Translations under genes and position numbers: made by a program
The notes under the pieces: generated by a model
Told to the model about the DNA's origin: nothing
The model's input: the letters and a program-made list of their open reading frames with translations, nothing else
Databases searched by the model: none
Assembly: GCA_028284775.1 (NCBI GenBank)
Contig: JANQRB010000044.1
Span: forward strand, 129,342-174,718
Direction of reading: 5' to 3'
Source of the DNA: Candidatus Kapaibacterium sp.
Lineage (GTDB): Bacteria; Bacteroidota; Ignavibacteria; Kapaibacteriales; UBA7675
DNA: 45,377 bases
Shown: positions 7,658 through 16,192 of the stretch, one piece after another
How positions within the stretch are numbered: the stretch's first letter is position 1
How the letters are laid out: every line of letters starts with the position of its first letter

Positions 7658-8573
7658 CATCAGCTCCTTTGGTAGTTGATAAGGCTTTGAAGTGGATGAT
7701 TGCCAGACCCAAAAGTTAACGCCGTAACTTTGTGTCGTTGCTCGCACAGTGTGTTGTTGTTGACCGAAGCTACGGAGCGGCAATTGAAATTGTTACGCAG
7801 CCGGCGCCAAATATTGCTTCCGATGTCGTGATGAGGCGGCCCCTGTCCGAGCAAGGCTGGAAACGAACAAATCCACCGGCGCCTGTTCGCATGTGAACAC
7901 CCATACTGTTCGGTTCTGCTACAGTCCGCTTCGACCTGATACTTGCGGATGCATCATGGTAAAGGCTGCCCGGCCTCGCAAATCGGCTGGAAATTTGCAG
8001 GATGCTCAGCGTCGGAAGCGGATCATATTCGTGTATTTGAATCCGGCAGACAAAGCGGATGCTTCGGCGGTCGTCGACGCCAGGCTGGCGCCTTGATGCC
8101 AGGCCGGAGCAAAAACAGCGGCATGCCTCGGTGAATGGGGTGGCAATGGATGAGCTCTCAGAACGGATGAAACGCAAACCGGGACGCCCTTGGGCTCGAA
8201 AAACGCCCCGATCCACGCGATTCCAGTTCAAACACTTCTTTGGAAAGGCTGAGGCTTAGCTTGCAAATGGTCCGGAGCAAATGCCCGTGGCGATCGGAAG
8301 CAATAGTATCGAAAGGAACGTAGGGTTGCTTGGGCAGCACTGAAGCCGAACGAAAGAAAGGTCGACCTAAGTGCCGCTTTCCTTCGCAGCGACACCTGGC
8401 CGCCGAAAAAGCCACAGACTCATCGGGTCGGACCAATTCGACAAGCGTGGCGGCCCGTCAAAGAAAAGTACCGGAAAAGCGGGGATCTGTCACTTTTGCA
8501 ATTGCCAAAAATACGGCAGTTTGGGAGTGCTGCAACATGGAAGGTTTAGTGATACTAGTAGGAGTAATGACTC
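7658..8573. other. Gene-poor divergent intergenic region
   Basis: About 900 bases separate the divergently transcribed LRR and dioxygenase genes. No long coding sequence is convincing. Two short plus-strand frames encode basic AT-hook-like motifs: the peptide starting with ATG at 8146 and ending at 8259 (KRKPGRPWARK), and a frame starting with TTG at 8330 (ERKKGRPKCR). I regard both as uncertain. A plausible ribosome binding site (AGTAGGAG) lies just before the dioxygenase gene. Confidence 0.5.
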
Positions 8574-9524
8574 ATGCAAGCTTCGAAATTCACCGGCAAT
8601 CCCGGTCGGCGGCGCTTTATGGGAATGGGACTGCTTTCGGCGGCGGCGGCCTTGCTGCCCTCAGGAAGCACGACGGCCGACTGCCCTCCGACAACGAGTG
8701 ATATTCTGGGTCCATATTATGTCGACAATCCGCCTCTGCGGACGCGAATTGCAGCGCCCGAAGAGCCGGGTGAACGCTTGCTGTTCGCCGGCCGGGTGCT
8801 TGCGCGCGATTGTGCAACACCGCTGGAAGGCGCCATCGTCGACATCTGGCAGGCGAATGACGATGGCTGTTACAGCGTTCGGCAGAATTGCGCCCCCAAT
8901 CTGCTGAATATGAATCTGCGGGGTCAGACACTGACGAATGCCCGCGGCGAGTTTGCCTTTGAGACTATCAGACCGGGATTCTATCTGAACGGCGCCCAGT
9001 TTCGGCCAGCGCACATTCACGCGCGGGTTGTCACGCCCGACGATGAGATTCTCATTACGCAAGTTTACTTCGAGGGCGATCCTTATATCGCTAATGACCC
9101 CTGGGCGTCGGATCCCGATGCAAGCGAACGTATTATCTCGCTGGCCAAGGTCAATGAGGAGTTTCGCGGCAATATCGATTTTACGATGCGCGCAGCCGTG
9201 CCGGTCAGCGTGGCACCGCCCGAAAGCCGGCCCGAGCTGCTGGCTCTGCACCAAAACTATCCCAACCCTTTCGCTGAATCCACGACGATCCGTTTCAGCC
9301 TCCCGCAGGCCTCGCAGACGCGTTTGAGCGTCTTCGACAGTTTCGGCCGGCATATCGCCGATCTGCTGGATCGCAAGCTGCCGGCCGGCTATCATCAGGT
9401 AGGCTGGCGTGGACGCGACGGCAGCGGTAAACGCCTCGCTGCAGGCAGCTACCTGTACCGGCTGACGGCAGTCAACGCATTCGGCAGCTTCGAGCAGATG
9501 AAAGCGCTCGTGTATCTCGGCTAG
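8574..9524 (+). CDS. Secreted intradiol ring-cleavage dioxygenase-like protein with T9SS sorting domain
   Basis: The 316-residue product opens with a twin-arginine-like signal (GRRRFMGMGLLSAAAALLP). Residues about 40-210 form an intradiol dioxygenase domain (protocatechuate 3,4-dioxygenase/catechol 1,2-dioxygenase superfamily), with GPYYVDNPPLR, VDIWQANDDGCY, IRPGFYLNG and FRPAHIHARV. The four expected Fe(III) ligands can be read as Tyr100, Tyr137, His147 and His149. The last 85 residues form a FlgD/T9SS-type C-terminal domain (LHQNYPNPFAESTTIRFSLP ... AAGSYLYRLTA). The family opens catechol-type rings between the two hydroxyls; a Tat-like signal is common in extracytoplasmic members. Here a T9SS tail is added, implying export to the surface or medium. 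AGTAGGAG lies nine bases before the ATG. No ring-degradation pathway genes are nearby. Confidence 0.88.
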   Translation: MQASKFTGNPGRRRFMGMGLLSAAAALLPSGSTTADCPPTTSDILGPYYVDNPPLRTRIAAPEEPGERLLFAGRVLARDCATPLEGAIVDIWQANDDGCYSVRQNCAPNLLNMNLRGQTLTNARGEFAFETIRPGFYLNGAQFRPAHIHARVVTPDDEILITQVYFEGDPYIANDPWASDPDASERIISLAKVNEEFRGNIDFTMRAAVPVSVAPPESRPELLALHQNYPNPFAESTTIRFSLPQASQTRLSVFDSFGRHIADLLDRKLPAGYHQVGWRGRDGSGKRLAAGSYLYRLTAVNAFGSFEQMKALVYLG

Positions 9525-9565
9525 ACGGGCTGCCTGGATGGACTTAAAGGTCTTCGCGCTCAGCT

Positions 9566-10570
9566 TCAGCTCAAGTCAGCAAGCCAGCCGCGGGTCAACC
9601 CCAGGGCATTGTTGCCGATTCCGCAGACTTTTGTGCCGTCGGCAGAGATTCCGGTAGCGCTTGTCAGCGTCCATCCTTCCAGCTCGGAGGCAAGCCCCAG
9701 GTTTATCAGTACCTGCTGCAGGCTCTGCATGCCGCAGTCGGCATCCCAGATAAAAGCCGCATTGCCGGCCGACGTATCGACGGTCGCTTCGCCGACAACG
9801 AAACTGCCGTACTGCGAAAGCGCCATTGCAGCGCTCTGGCCCGTACCGTCGGGATAATCGCCAAGCCGAGATGCCGTGCCATTAAGCCACATAGTGGCCT
9901 GCACGTCCTGAGCGCTGCTGCCGGAAATGCCGACTATTACGCTGCCGTCGTCCGAAAGCGCATTGCCGCGACCAGTGACAGCTGTGCCAGGCAATGCCAG
10001 AGCTTGCATCCCGGTGGAAGATGTCCAGATGAATGGAACGGGTTCACCGTCATCATTGGTGGAATCGCCGGTAATCGTCTCGCCGTCAGCCGAAATCGCC
10101 AGCGCCTGGCTGAGCGGATATGTTTGCGACAGATAACCGAGCCCCTGCGAGCCTTCCAGCTCGGTCCAGCGAAAGGCCTGTTGGGTAATGCCTCCGCCCC
10201 CAAGACCGGTCAGCACACTTCCGTCGGATGACATACCCTGGGTACTGTTGGCTTCGACGTCAGCGCCCGGCCTTGTCAACTCTCGCATACCTTCGGCAGC
10301 GGTCCAGCGGAAGGCGCTGAACAAATCTTCTTCATTCCCGGCGCCGCCTACGGTGCTGCCGTCGCTGCTGATAGCATAGGCTTCCGTATAGGGGCGGTCG
10401 GCAAGAGTTCCCAGGCTTTGCATTCCATCTGCCGCCGACCAGATGATCGCCTGCCCCACTGACGCGCCCTTATACGAGCCGCCTGCAACGACGATACCGT
10501 CGCTGGAAAGAGCGAAGGCCTTTGAACTGTCGTTACCGGAAAGAGTTCCTATGTCCTGAAAACCAGCCAT
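9566..10570 (-). CDS. HAF-repeat protein, probable seven-bladed beta-propeller, no signal peptide
   Basis: The product (334 residues) consists of seven copies of a repeat of roughly 45-50 residues of the HAF type, each with A-x-x-(I/L)-S-x-D-G-S-x-(V/I)-x-G followed by AFxWTxxxGMxxLG. Examples are AFALSSDGIVVAGGS, AYAISSDGSTVGGAG, ALAISADGETITGDS and ATGISADGTKVCGIG. Seven repeats would suit a closed beta-propeller; this is inference. HAF proteins in other bacteria are usually exported, but here the protein starts directly with MAGFQDIGTLSG and I see no signal peptide. AGGA lies upstream of the ATG at 10570 with about nine bases between. The frame stays open upstream to 10648 but lacks a good start. 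It converges with the dioxygenase gene with only 41 bases between them. Confidence 0.82.
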   Translation of the reverse strand: MAGFQDIGTLSGNDSSKAFALSSDGIVVAGGSYKGASVGQAIIWSAADGMQSLGTLADRPYTEAYAISSDGSTVGGAGNEEDLFSAFRWTAAEGMRELTRPGADVEANSTQGMSSDGSVLTGLGGGGITQQAFRWTELEGSQGLGYLSQTYPLSQALAISADGETITGDSTNDDGEPVPFIWTSSTGMQALALPGTAVTGRGNALSDDGSVIVGISGSSAQDVQATMWLNGTASRLGDYPDGTGQSAAMALSQYGSFVVGEATVDTSAGNAAFIWDADCGMQSLQQVLINLGLASELEGWTLTSATGISADGTKVCGIGNNALGLTRGWLADLS

Positions 10571-10847
10571 AATCTTGGTCCTTTGGTGTATGTCTAAGAG
10601 GATAACGATTATGGCATTCAAGATAAAATAACAGCCTGCACAGTCCAAGCAGAGAATGACTAGCCGATAGCATTTTCGGACCTGGTTTTCAGGATCGACC
10701 GAATGGCGAAAGCGCAGAAATTATTCGTTTCAGAGAATAAGAGTATTCAGCGCACGCTACAATATCCTGGCAGGAAACGGACACTTAATTCGCGTGTAGC
10801 GGCTTCCAGCGTATAATAACATTGCAGCCTAGATTCCGGTCTGGCGG

Positions 10848-11732
10848 CTACACGGGAACCCTGGCGCTGACCCGTACCGGAATAGTGATCTGCTTGCCAT
10901 GCGCATAGGTGATCTCGATCCGTTCTGGCTCGACGTCGTCGGCAAGACTGTAAATTTTGCTCCGGAGAAGCGCCATTTCACCTTCGATCAGCGTAAAGCT
11001 TGAGTAATCATGGCGGGGACCGGCTTTCAGCTCTGTACCTTCTTCATCGAAAAAACGCAAGTGCTTAACGTGTTTAATACTCGAAGCAGATTCGATTTTG
11101 AACCTGAGGCCCTCGCTTTGTTTCGCTTGACCTTCGAAAAAGGATCGGCGATCGTCGGAGTGAACTTCACTGATTTGTACCCCAGCGATGGTGACGGGAC
11201 CGTCTTCGAGCCTGCCGTAGTCGAAGGACTCGCTCCGCCAATCTTCAACGCTCCACAAGACGACCCGCGCTTTGAGTTCAATCTTTGTCGCGACTTTAGC
11301 CGGCACGACCGTGCTGCCGACATCTAGCAGGCAATGCCGTCGGTCCTTTGTAAAAGTCAGGCTGTTCAGATCCCAGAAAGAAGCGGCAAAAGTGTTGAAG
11401 CCAAAGCTGCGCTGTATCGCCGGCAGATTTGAATCCGATATCCGCGCCCATTCCGCCTGTTTATTACCTGCTCGCAGGTCATTGCCGCGATCGTCGCGAA
11501 AGAGCTCGATACTGCTGGCTTCGGGATCAAAATCATAAAAGCGGAACTCCGGATGGTGAATCCTCAAGCGCAGCCGCAGGCCCTGTTCCTGCTTCTGCAT
11601 TGCCGGCTGCGCGCGAGCAATGTCCAGACCATACAGTTCAACTTCGGCATCCGTGATCGTCGTAGGCGGCAGTGCGCCCAGATTCAACAAGCCGGCCAGA
11701 AGCGCCAGCGCCGTCGCTTTCAGCATTTGCAT
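10848..11732 (-). CDS. Exported protein of unknown function
   Basis: The product (294 residues) begins with a short signal peptide (MQMLKATALALLAGLLNLGALP) and is then a strand-rich, charged protein without recognised domains. Two similar halves can be sensed: both contain a stretch about structural or conductive 'RLRIHHPEFRFYDFDPEAS' and 'GLRFKIESASSIKHVKHLRF' type, each followed by a phrase with DDRGNDLRAG or DEEGTELKAG. This suggests an internal duplication of an Ig-like or jelly-roll domain. The ATG at 11732 is preceded by GGAG with eight bases between; the frame is open upstream but that part looks non-coding. Neither a lipobox nor a T9SS tail is present, so the periplasm is the likely location. 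Confidence 0.7.
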   Translation of the reverse strand: MQMLKATALALLAGLLNLGALPPTTITDAEVELYGLDIARAQPAMQKQEQGLRLRLRIHHPEFRFYDFDPEASSIELFRDDRGNDLRAGNKQAEWARISDSNLPAIQRSFGFNTFAASFWDLNSLTFTKDRRHCLLDVGSTVVPAKVATKIELKARVVLWSVEDWRSESFDYGRLEDGPVTIAGVQISEVHSDDRRSFFEGQAKQSEGLRFKIESASSIKHVKHLRFFDEEGTELKAGPRHDYSSFTLIEGEMALLRSKIYSLADDVEPERIEITYAHGKQITIPVRVSARVPV

Positions 11733-11953
11733 ACATTCAACTCCGTCAGGTCGAAAAATCTTAACAAACAGAAGCTTTGCCCGCCCTGCCTGTTTTGCAA
11801 TGTCATTATTGATTGAATGGAAATGCAATGCTACGCTTAATTGTTCAGAATCCACAGACGGCGCAAAAACTGTTTCATCCCCGCTCTGATGCTGCCAACT
11901 CCTCATTCGGCGATTTTTCTCATAATCGCTATGTAGCTTGATGGAACAATGGA

Positions 11954-12817
11954 TCAGCGACGCCGGGCATAGTCAGCCAGGTAATCTTCCAGACGCTGCG
12001 TTCCACGTAATGGAGCGATGCAATCACGCGTGAAAATCTCGGCGCTGAACTGCAGGAGGGCGTGCAGACGAGGGTTAACAGGACGAAGCGGCGCAATGCC
12101 GAGATTGAAAACGCGCGGTGGAACAGCGACAATACGCGCCTTACGGCCGGCAGCGCGCATTGCCATAGCAACGATTTCGCGACGGGAGAGAATTTCGGGT
12201 CCTCCGAGCTCGAGCGTTTCGGCCTCATCCTCGATCGCTGCGACGCAGGCATGCGCCACATCCGCCTCGTGGATCGGGTTTGTCCGTGCGCTGCCATCTC
12301 CGAAGACCGTGCCGATGCCCGTCCTGCCGATGTCGACGAGTTGACTGAAGATGCCAAAGAATCCGGTAGGACGGATTATGCTATGCGCGCACTTGTCGGA
12401 AGATCGCAAGGCGTCGACAAATTGTTCATGCGCATCCATGTAGCTCAGGTGACGCTGCTCCTCAGCACCGAAAACCGACACATAAATAAACTTGCGCAGG
12501 CTGTTTGGAGCAGCGTCGAGTACGGCTTTGTTCATGGCAAAATCGACGGCGTGATAGCTGCCCCCCTTCAGGAGACTGGCGCTTAAACTGGCGCCCAGCG
12601 CTGAAATGATCACCTGCACGCCATCAAACAAACCCCTGATAGCGGCTGCCTGCAGAGGATCGCCTATGAGACACTCATCGATACCCGCCGGCAGCAGAGC
12701 GCTGCGTTTGCCTGAGCGAAGCAAAGCTCTCACGCGATAACCGCGTTGCAGCAGCTCTCCGGCAATATGCCTTCCAAGCCGCCCGCTGCCGCCGAGAAGA
12801 AGTACGAGTTCACTCAA
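11954..12817 (-). CDS. NAD(P)-binding atypical SDR / NmrA-like protein
   Basis: The 287-residue cytoplasmic protein begins with a Rossmann fold nucleotide-binding motif (LLLGGSGRLGRHIAGELLQRGYRVRALLR, pattern GxxGxxG), followed by DPLQAAAIRGLFDGVQVIISALGA and KFIYVSVFGAEEQ, as in atypical short-chain dehydrogenases with NmrA or ycf39/NDUFA9-like folds. The usual YxxxK catalytic pair is not evident, as is common in atypical SDRs that act as redox sensors or reductases. Its start overlaps the end of the ABC1 kinase gene by four bases (ATGA), so translation is coupled. It is the third gene of a TetR-ABC1-SDR operon. The substrate is unknown. Confidence 0.85.
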   Translation of the reverse strand: MSELVLLLGGSGRLGRHIAGELLQRGYRVRALLRSGKRSALLPAGIDECLIGDPLQAAAIRGLFDGVQVIISALGASLSASLLKGGSYHAVDFAMNKAVLDAAPNSLRKFIYVSVFGAEEQRHLSYMDAHEQFVDALRSSDKCAHSIIRPTGFFGIFSQLVDIGRTGIGTVFGDGSARTNPIHEADVAHACVAAIEDEAETLELGGPEILSRREIVAMAMRAAGRKARIVAVPPRVFNLGIAPLRPVNPRLHALLQFSAEIFTRDCIAPLRGTQRLEDYLADYARRR

Positions 12818-14100
12818 TCACTGTCCTCCAGAAGGGGTAAGCGCACCCTGGCCTGCAACTGCTCGAAAATGCGGAAGTAGCCGTGTAGCGTGCGGTCAAA
12901 AAACACCAGCTCACGGGGCAGAGAAGTAAAATAGCGATCAAGATGCATGTGAAGGCGTTTGCCCTGCAGCGCCGTACCCGGATTGGCGCCGAAATCGTAG
13001 CCTTGCGGCGCAAAGATGGCCCCGCACCACTTGGCCCAGGGCTTAATAAATCGGTCGAAGGCCTCAGAATCCGGTTTGTCAGAGGGATCCAATAGTCCCA
13101 GATGTTCATAAGCGGCAATGATGTCGCTCACGCCGCCGGACTGAAACGCACGCATCAGATTGATGAACCCACGGACGAACTGACGGTCCATAACGCGAAC
13201 GCAGCCAAAGTCAAGCACGCCGAGCCGTCCGTCCGGACAGAAGAGAAAATTGCCCGGATTCGGATCGGCGTGGATGATGCCGGGTCCGCTGATCGAAAAG
13301 GTCAGAAAGTTTGCGATATGCTCGGCGAAGGCCTGCTTGGCCGAATCTTGCGGATCCGTAGCCAGCCATTCTTGAAGATGCAGTCCCGGCAGGCGCTCCG
13401 TACAAAGCAGAGTGCCCGCGCTGAACTCCGGCCAAACCCGCGGCAGCAAAAAGTGATCAGGATCGGCAGCAGTATAAAAAGTCATGGTTCGTTCAGCTTC
13501 CAACTCATAGTCGGTTTCTTCGAGCAATCGCTCCCGGATTTCCGCCAGCACGATGTCGGGGAAGAAGCCTTTCGGCAGGAGACCGGTCATCTTTGCGACC
13601 AGGGCGGTGTCGGAGTCAATCGTTGAAGCAATACCGGGATACTGAATTTTGAGGGCCAGCTCCCGACCCTGATGTCGCAATGCGTGCACCTGCCCGAGGC
13701 TGGCCGCGGCAAATGGCTCGGCGTCAAAGCGCTCGAACAACTGCTCCGGCGCCGCGCCGAGCTTGCCGATAATGATGCGCCGCACCAACGCCCTGTTGAT
13801 CGGCGGCGCCTGATAACAGGATTTGGCGAGCTCCTTGCGCAGGGCTTCGGGCAGCATTTCCAGCTCCATACTCAGGGCCTGCGCGATTTTGAGCGCCGTT
13901 CCGCGCAGGCGGCTCAGACTGCGAAATATCAGACGGGCCACGTCGCGTTCATGCTCTTCCCGCAATCGCTCGCGTTCGGTCTCATCTGCCAGCGCCGTCC
14001 GCGCGCGATGGCGCAGATGCCGTGCCCCGACCCTGGCCGTGGTTACCGCCGCAATACCGCTTCGTTTTACCTTCCCCTGGGGTACGGCACTCTCGTCCAT
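12814..14100 (-). CDS. ABC1/AarF/UbiB-family atypical kinase
   Basis: The 428-residue protein carries the marks of the ABC1 (ADCK/UbiB) family: KIAQ at 71-74 (the KxGQ motif, with Ala for Gly), the A-rich loop AAASLGQVH at 131-139, the nucleotide lysine in LKIQYPG (Lys151), EETDYELEA near 194-202, HADPNPGN at 277-284 and the DFG at 297-299. These proteins are ATP-binding regulators, best known for supporting quinone biosynthesis and lipid homeostasis. I see no C-terminal membrane anchor, unlike UbiB proper. The ATG shares one base with the stop codon of the upstream tetR-family gene, and its own end overlaps the SDR gene by four bases. Coupled expression with a regulator and a reductase suggests a lipid or quinone-linked stress function; this is inference. 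Confidence 0.9.
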   Translation of the reverse strand: MDESAVPQGKVKRSGIAAVTTARVGARHLRHRARTALADETERERLREEHERDVARLIFRSLSRLRGTALKIAQALSMELEMLPEALRKELAKSCYQAPPINRALVRRIIIGKLGAAPEQLFERFDAEPFAAASLGQVHALRHQGRELALKIQYPGIASTIDSDTALVAKMTGLLPKGFFPDIVLAEIRERLLEETDYELEAERTMTFYTAADPDHFLLPRVWPEFSAGTLLCTERLPGLHLQEWLATDPQDSAKQAFAEHIANFLTFSISGPGIIHADPNPGNFLFCPDGRLGVLDFGCVRVMDRQFVRGFINLMRAFQSGGVSDIIAAYEHLGLLDPSDKPDSEAFDRFIKPWAKWCGAIFAPQGYDFGANPGTALQGKRLHMHLDRYFTSLPRELVFFDRTLHGYFRIFEQLQARVRLPLLEDSD

Positions 14101-14831
14101 CAGGGCTCCTCCCGGAATTTTTCTTTCGCAGCTGAAAACTCTCGAATGTGATCGCGAAGGCTGTCCAGGCCATCATAGAGGTGGGTACGCATAAGAAAGG
14201 ACATGAGGTCAGCGGCGTGCGACACGACGCCGCTCCGAAGCAATGATGAGCTAAAAGCAAGACTCAAATCGACGAGCTGCGTGGTGGCGTTGAACTCCTC
14301 GGAATCATCGCGCAGCCAGTAGATAAGTACGCCCAGATAGTAGTCCCAAAAAAAACCGCTGAGAAAATCGAGCAATGGCTGCTCGGGCAGCTCGCCCGAC
14401 TCCACGGCAGCATCCAGGTAGCCCCGGACCTCATCGCGCAGCATCTTGCGCATTCGCGCCGCTTCGCTGAAACGTCCCAGGGGCCTCACAAATGCCAGCG
14501 GAAAGACCTCCGCTACAAACTCGCGATCCGGCATGAGATGGTAAAGATTGCTTTCGAGCAGCGATTGCAGCTTTTCATGCAGGCTGTAGTCCTCGAACTC
14601 CTCAACCGTCCGAATGTCTTTCAGTGTGGATTCAAGGCGCTCCTCGAAATAGGCATAGATGATCTTTTCCTTGGTGGCAAAATAGTTGTAGATCGTCGCC
14701 TCGCCGACTCCGGCCTGCCTGGCGATGACGCGCATCGTGGCCGCCCGATAGCCCTTGGCCGTTATGAGTTCTACCGCCGCCTCGATCAGCTTCCGCCGGA
14801 TTTCTTTCTTTTTGGATTGGGATATTTTCAT
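14100..14831 (-). CDS. TetR-family transcriptional regulator
   Basis: The 243-residue product has a classical TetR DNA-binding domain at about residues 10-57 (EIRRKLIEAAVELITAKGY, then the HTH MRVIARQAGVGEATIYNYFATKEKIIYAYF). The rest is an all-helical ligand/dimerisation domain with many aromatic residues. Such proteins usually repress their own operon until a small ligand binds. The stop overlaps the ABC1 kinase start by one base, giving an autoregulated three-gene operon. A Bacteroidota-like promoter and a short palindrome sit just upstream. The ATG at 14831 lacks a Shine-Dalgarno site (AATTCCA precedes it). Confidence 0.93.
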   Translation of the reverse strand: MKISQSKKKEIRRKLIEAAVELITAKGYRAATMRVIARQAGVGEATIYNYFATKEKIIYAYFEERLESTLKDIRTVEEFEDYSLHEKLQSLLESNLYHLMPDREFVAEVFPLAFVRPLGRFSEAARMRKMLRDEVRGYLDAAVESGELPEQPLLDFLSGFFWDYYLGVLIYWLRDDSEEFNATTQLVDLSLAFSSSLLRSGVVSHAADLMSFLMRTHLYDGLDSLRDHIREFSAAKEKFREEP

Positions 14832-14863
14832 TGGAATTATTAGAAAACTGAGAAACTGCTACA

Positions 14864-14895
14864 CAAAAATAGCATGATTCCAAAGATTAATGCAA
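14864..14895 (-). promoter_or_regulatory. Bacteroidota-type promoter of the TetR operon
   Basis: On the minus strand TTG (14895-14893) is followed after 21 bases by TATTTTTG (14871-14864), a full match to the TAnnTTTG minus-7 box of Bacteroidota. Transcription would start around 14857, giving a leader of about 25 bases before the tetR-family ATG. Confidence 0.5.
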
Positions 14896-14896
14896 G

Positions 14897-14906
14897 GTAA
14901 ATTTAC
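14897..14906. promoter_or_regulatory. Possible operator palindrome for the TetR regulator
   Basis: GTAAATTTAC is a perfect 10-base palindrome directly abutting the minus-33 element of the tetR-operon promoter. Location fits an autoregulatory operator, but 10 bases is short for this family and chance palindromes in AT-rich DNA are common. Confidence 0.25.
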
Positions 14907-16192
14907 ATTAAGCGCCGAATTGCCTCTCGACCGCATATTTACATCAGATGCATTGTCCGGTACCGGCTAATTGCAAGCCACGTACGCGGTATGCAAATAA
15001 GGACGAGCGAGAGTTTGTCGAAGATCAGGCAGCAAATCCCTCACTCCCTTCCAGTGGACAGTGGATGAAATTCCTGGCCGGCAGGTGCATTGCGCCGGGA
15101 CACAGGGCCTCAATCATAACACTTTGGCCGCAACGGCGGCCCTGTCGGCAGATACCGGCACAAGCAAAAGACCGAATGGCAAGCAACGAAAAATAGCCCC
15201 AGCATTATGACCGGAACTCCAAAGCAGGTTGGAGGTGGTATTCAACACATTGTCCGTCCCGTCGGTACGACCCAGGTCCCCGGCAAATGCCCCTACGCAA
15301 AGGAGAATGGTTCAAACGAGCTGATCGCTTCGCATGAGCTGCGGCATCGCTTAACTTTTTGCGGACAGCGTCCTGGAAATTCCATTACAAGCTAAGTTCA
15401 CGGCGGTCATCTTTTTGTGAGTAGATTGCTGACCTTTATGAAACTGAAACCAGAGGCTGTCAGCAATACGAGAGTTCATGGTATATTTAACAAAGCGGCT
15501 TGTTCGCAAGCGGCAGCAATGGAAAGCAATAAGGCAAAGAGATTAACAAGCTATTCCTCGGCTCATGGCAGCGCAGTAGTGAAGGACAGTGTGCCAATCA
15601 GGTGCATGATAAGCTAATGACATATCGGACAGAGACAGTCAGGCAAGTTTGCCTTCGCATGCCGCCGACAAAAGTTCGGATGAATTAGTTTACATTTAAT
15701 AAGAAGAGACATGTCGGTCAATCACACATTTAACATACCCTGTTGCGCCGTTGTGCACTTTCGATCGAAGCGGACAACAATCTGGATACTACGATATCCC
15801 TAGCCCTTCACCAGTCCGCGGCCTGTTTTCCGAAAGCTGTCGTCGCGCTTCAGCCCCACCTACATTCCATGTTAATCGAGCCGGCGATAGTGCCTGACGA
15901 ATCATTTGGTCTCCGGCCGACCGGCCTTCGCCACGAAAGAATCCCGGAAGGGCCGTATCAGACCTAATACAGACCCTTTTTCGCTCCGCCATGTTTTCAT
16001 TCTGGTGGCCGGATTCAGCGTGTACTGCAAGCGCAGCATTGCTGAGGTCGCCATCTAGCGATGGACCTAACAAAGCATGTGAAGTTCCAATTTTGAATGT
16101 TCGCTACAAATGCGTAAACTTGGAGCAGGCAATACCTTCGCACGTCACTCATCCGCATAAACGACTATTATTACTATCAGTTGGTTGCAATA
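14907..16192. other. Long intergenic region without recognisable genes
   Basis: Nearly 1.3 kb separates the tetR-operon promoter from the divergent O-antigen-ligase-like gene. Open frames on both strands stay under 100 codons, lack ribosome binding sites and read as low-complexity basic or Ser/Pro-rich sequence, so I annotate no gene. It may hold regulatory DNA, a non-coding RNA, or decayed sequence; I see no tRNA-like fold, repeats or transposase remnants. Confidence 0.5.

Noticed and set aside
8661..9395. Minus-strand open frame of about 244 codons
   Set aside because: Antisense to the dioxygenase gene; the sense strand carries all iron ligands and a T9SS tail.
14907..16192. Several frames of 60-95 codons on both strands
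   Set aside because: No ribosome binding sites, poor protein-like composition and mutual overlap; not annotated as genes.
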